Shown in pieces: positions 31,231-34,364 of a DNA stretch of 34,364 nt. Numbering within the stretch: the stretch's first letter is position 1; every line of letters starts with the position of its first letter. The position numbers were made by a program, and so were the translations under genes. The notes under the pieces were generated by a model. The model was given only the letters and a program-made list of their open reading frames with translations. It was not told the origin of the DNA and ran no database searches. Source of the stretch: Bacillota bacterium. Its GTDB lineage: Bacteria; Bacillota; Thermosediminibacteria; Thermosediminibacterales; Thermosediminibacteraceae. The stretch spans positions 1 through 34,364 of the forward strand of contig QGUT01000006.1 in assembly GCA_003242255.1 (NCBI GenBank), given 5' to 3'.

Positions 31231-34200
31231 TCACTTTCCAAAGACGCCGTACCAACCGGGCCCGTATATATACTGGCTGCTGAGTTCCCACTTCCTGGCG
31301 TCGGGGTTGTACCTGTAAAGGCCCATGCTCGTCAGAGTCGATTGGCTCAATATATCGGTTCTCGCCTCTATATAAAGTCGGGCGCTAAAGCTAGCCAATT
31401 TCTGCACCTTTTTGCCAACTTTGCCCGATATCTCCACCAGCACCAGGTCGCTGAGCCTCTTCATCCCTTTGTCACTGAACCTCAAAAGCTCCTCCAGCTT
31501 GGCGCCTTCGGCCCTGGTCACTTCTATAACGAGGGCCGCGTCCTCCTTTTCCGAGGAACTCAGGTTCCCGAAGGCCAGGGCATTCAGCGACGACGGAGAT
31601 AGGCTGAGGCCGATTTCGTCGAAGGCAAAGTATACCGTGGAAACCTTCTGGGATACTCCGTAGGGTATCAGAGCCGTATAGCTTCCGTAGCTTCCCTTCT
31701 TGGACTTGACCACAACTCTGTAGTCCTCTTTTTTGAGGTAGTCAGCATCCTTTACGGTCAAAGTCGCCCGGTTTGACCTGTTGTCGGCCACGATGTCGGC
31801 CGGAAGTTCCAGCAGTTTCTCCGCGGTGCCGTCTTTCGTCACCGCGTAATCGGTGTAGGTAAAATCGGAAAAGCCCAGCTCGTTGGCCGCCCTCACCCGG
31901 AAGTAGTAGCGGGTATCCGGCTCCAGGCCGGTCACGATGTAGGAGGTATCGGTAGTCTTATCTATATATTTGAAGGGCCCCCTCGAAGACGTGGCTCCGT
32001 ATATTTCGTAATAGTTGGCATTCAAAGCTTCAGACCAGGTGAGGAGTATCGCCGTCTCGTCCAGCCTCCTGGCTATGAAGTCTTCAGGGGTATCGGGTTT
32101 GGTCCTCGGCGGCCTGTAGTAAAAGCCGTTCTGTAGGGTGGCCTGCCCGCCGTCCGGATTTATCACCGTCACGTCCTTGTATCCCGCCGTATGGGCAGGC
32201 GTCTTGGCCTTTATGGTCTTATCGTCGACCACCCTCACGTCCTCGGCTGCCTTACCGCCGATGAACACCCGGGCACCCTGAGAAAAGTATTCGCCGGAGA
32301 TGGTGATCTCAGTCCCGCCGTCCACGGGGCCTTCGGCGGGCTCAACCTTTGTTATCCTGGGGTAGGTGACGTAGGTGAAGCCTTCTTCCAGCACGTCCAG
32401 GCCCGTGTCCGGGTTTATCACTATCACGTCTTTAGGTCCAAGGCTTCCCGGCGGAAGGATAATTGTTATCTTGCCCGAGTCTACCGAAGTCACCTCGGCC
32501 TGGTTTTCGCCGATGTACACCTTCGCGTTGTCCTGGAAGTTTTCGCCGTAGATTTCCACCGTGATACCGCCGTACGCCGGACCGCGGTTGGGTTCAATGG
32601 AAGTTATCTTCGGGTACTTTTCGGGAACCTTATATTCGAAGCCGTCCCTCAAAGCCGCCGAAAGGCCGTTGCCGTTTAAGACCACCACGTCCTTCTTGCC
32701 CGGCGTGTTCTTCGGAGTCCTGCCCGTTATGGTCTCCGAATTTACCGCTACAGCTCCGACCGCCTCGACGCCGCCGAAGTAAACTTTTACCGGGTTGACG
32801 AAGCCGCTGCCTTTGATCATAAAGGGAGTTCCTCCGGATACGGCTCCTTCCGTCGGGTCGATGGATTCCAGAAGGATCTGACCGGTTACGTTTAGGTACT
32901 CGTACCCGTTCTTAAGAAGGGCCACCGCTCCGTCGGGATTTACCACCCGCACGTCCACCTTGCCCGGCGTCCCCGCCGGCGCGGTCACGGTGACCTTGAC
33001 GCCGGACGTGAAGCCTTCCTCATCCGGGGTCCTGCCCTGGTCGTCCTCCAGCTTTTCCACCGCAGCTTCGGTCAGGCCGAAGAACACCCGGAGGCCCGGC
33101 CTAAAATCCACGCCCTCTATGGTGACAAGAGTGCCTCCGGCAGATGGGCCTTTGGAAGGGGCAATCCCGGTGATCCTGGGCTTGCTTTCCGGGACGGTGT
33201 ATTCGAAGAGGCCGCTGTAGACCGCCAGGCCCCCGTCGGGGTTCACCAGCACCACCTTTACGGGGTACCTGCCGTTTGCCGGCTCATCGGCGCTGCCCGG
33301 AATGTATTCGGGGGTGATCGCCACCGCCAGGGTCCCGGTGTCGTCCACGGTCACCTGGGGCGCCTGCACGCCGCCGAAGTAGACCTTGGCCCCCTTCACA
33401 AACTTCTGGCCTTGGATTCTCACGATGGTCCCGCCGCTTATGGCGCCGAACTTGGGATCCACGTCGGTTATAACCGGCAGGGTAGCCGGCGGCACATACT
33501 CGAAGCCGCCTTTTAAGGTGTAGCTTCCGCCGTCCTGGTTGACCACCGTCACGTCCTTTTTGCCGTAGCTTGCCGCCCTGGGAGTCACGATCCTTATTTC
33601 AGTGGGGCTTATGAGGTTGACGTCGCTTTCCGGCACTTCTATGCCGTCGATTATCACGCTTATTCCCTCTCTAAAGTCGCTACCCTTTATGGTCACCGGC
33701 GTTCCGCCTTCGGAGCTGCCGCTGGAAGGCACCACTTCTTTTATGGTGGGGCTGCTCCTCGGAACGGTGTACTCGAATCCGTCTTTTTTCACCGCAAAGG
33801 CGCCGTCGCTTGCGTTTATCACCATCACATCGGCGTATCCTTCGTTCCCCGCTGGGGTCCTGGCCGTGATGGTCGTGCTGTCGACCACCCGGACGTTGGC
33901 CGCAAAGGAATCCCCTATGACCACCAGGGCGTCCTTTTCAAAGCCCTTGCCCTTTATGGTTATGTCGGTGCCCCCCTGCACCGGACCCCGGTTGGGAGTC
34001 ACCGTGTGGATCTCGGGCTCAGTACTGGTAGTCTTGTACTGGAAGCCTCCTTTGAGAGCAAAGGAACCGCCGTCTGGGTTTTCTACTTTTACATCCGCCA
34101 GGCCGGTGCTCCCGTCGGGCGAAGCCGGAATTTTGCCCTTTATGAGGCTGTCGTTCACCACCTTTGCGCTTTCCAGATTCGCAATCTGTCCCGGTTCTTT

Positions 34201-34364
34201 CACAAAGGTGACTTTAGCTTCGCTGTCGAAGTTCCGGCCCCTTATCTCTACAAAAGCTCCGCCCTGGACCGGCCCTTTCGACGGAGTCACCGATTCTATG
34301 ACAGGGTTGCTGATGTACCTGAATCCCTCCCGCTTGACGTAAGTGCCTCCGTCGGGGTTTATTA
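31231..34364 (-). CDS. Giant IPT/TIG-repeat surface protein (5' end beyond window)
   Basis: About 1043 residues are visible and the frame stays open through the right edge, so signal peptide and start are missing. Eight full IPT/TIG (immunoglobulin-like) repeats of about 85-100 residues are seen, with GPxxGG turns near nt 34265, 33980, 33705, 33430, 33140, 32845, 32570 and 32315, plus the tail of a ninth at the edge. Each begins I-x-x-x-x-P-x-x-G-P and ends with D-V-x-V-x-N-P-D-G-G-x-x-x-L-K-x-G-F-x-Y. A fibronectin type III domain (about 32100-31840) and a ~200-residue unassigned C-terminal domain follow. No SLH domain is visible. It is probably an extracellular adhesin or lattice protein cotranscribed with the two SLH proteins. 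Confidence 0.9.
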   Translation of the reverse strand, partial: INPDGGTYVKREGFRYISNPVIESVTPSKGPVQGGAFVEIRGRNFDSEAKVTFVKEPGQIANLESAKVVNDSLIKGKIPASPDGSTGLADVKVENPDGGSFALKGGFQYKTTSTEPEIHTVTPNRGPVQGGTDITIKGKGFEKDALVVIGDSFAANVRVVDSTTITARTPAGNEGYADVMVINASDGAFAVKKDGFEYTVPRSSPTIKEVVPSSGSSEGGTPVTIKGSDFREGISVIIDGIEVPESDVNLISPTEIRIVTPRAASYGKKDVTVVNQDGGSYTLKGGFEYVPPATLPVITDVDPKFGAISGGTIVRIQGQKFVKGAKVYFGGVQAPQVTVDDTGTLAVAITPEYIPGSADEPANGRYPVKVVLVNPDGGLAVYSGLFEYTVPESKPRITGIAPSKGPSAGGTLVTIEGVDFRPGLRVFFGLTEAAVEKLEDDQGRTPDEEGFTSGVKVTVTAPAGTPGKVDVRVVNPDGAVALLKNGYEYLNVTGQILLESIDPTEGAVSGGTPFMIKGSGFVNPVKVYFGGVEAVGAVAVNSETITGRTPKNTPGKKDVVVLNGNGLSAALRDGFEYKVPEKYPKITSIEPNRGPAYGGITVEIYGENFQDNAKVYIGENQAEVTSVDSGKITIILPPGSLGPKDVIVINPDTGLDVLEEGFTYVTYPRITKVEPAEGPVDGGTEITISGEYFSQGARVFIGGKAAEDVRVVDDKTIKAKTPAHTAGYKDVTVINPDGGQATLQNGFYYRPPRTKPDTPEDFIARRLDETAILLTWSEALNANYYEIYGATSSRGPFKYIDKTTDTSYIVTGLEPDTRYYFRVRAANELGFSDFTYTDYAVTKDGTAEKLLELPADIVADNRSNRATLTVKDADYLKKEDYRVVVKSKKGSYGSYTALIPYGVSQKVSTVYFAFDEIGLSLSPSSLNALAFGNLSSSEKEDAALVIEVTRAEGAKLEELLRFSDKGMKRLSDLVLVEISGKVGKKVQKLASFSARLYIEARTDILSQSTLTSMGLYRYNPDARKWELSSQYIYGPGWYGVFGK

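Overview
This window most resembles the chromosome of an endospore-forming, probably thermophilic member of the Clostridia (the Thermosediminibacter/Thermoanaerobacter part of the Firmicutes is my best guess). The reasons are a small acid-soluble spore protein, SpoIIR, a GerA-type germinant-receptor operon, SLH-domain surface proteins, an S-box riboswitch, strong AGGAGG ribosome binding sites, and frequent TTG/GTG starts. No rRNA, tRNA, CRISPR array, insertion sequence or prophage was seen. Gene density is high and no gap reaches 300 bases.

Layout. Positions 1-6815 (minus strand) hold a Lon-like AAA+ protease cut by the window edge, CTP synthase, an MBL-fold hydrolase, a PAS/AAA+/Fis sigma-54 activator and arginyl-tRNA synthetase. 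A divergent promoter region then opens a plus-strand block (6983-13838). It begins with a GntR-RCK_C regulator of BusR type and a three-gene osmoprotectant ABC operon whose promoter carries a palindrome around the -10 box. A SAM-I riboswitch follows, leading metN-metI-metQ and a second Asp/Glu-racemase-family gene. The last gene runs 38 bp head-on into an asparaginase gene on the minus strand. The only plus-strand intrinsic terminator recognised in this part lies beyond asparaginase, so the methionine operon may run antisense through it.

Positions 13801-25301 are minus strand. They hold asparaginase with an unusual DAACS symporter, glutamate racemase, a peptidoglycan-binding/PQQ-propeller protein, an alpha/beta-type SASP, an Orn/Lys/Arg decarboxylase-family enzyme, SpoIIR, and a germinant-receptor operon (small membrane protein, GerA, GerB, GerC). 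Candidate forespore promoters (sigma-F/sigma-G type) precede spoIIR, the SASP gene and the ger operon. Positions 25335-27262 hold an ACT-domain protein and a UPF0210 protein on the plus strand. Positions 27278-34364 hold three tightly packed minus-strand genes for exported proteins: a giant IPT/TIG-repeat protein running off the right edge and two SLH-domain proteins. They probably build part of the cell surface.

The observations I rank highest are the BusR-type circuit (possible c-di-AMP control at both regulator and transporter), the overlapping methionine/asparaginase transcription units, and a DAACS transporter that has lost the acidic-substrate arginine and the NMD motif while sitting next to asparaginase.
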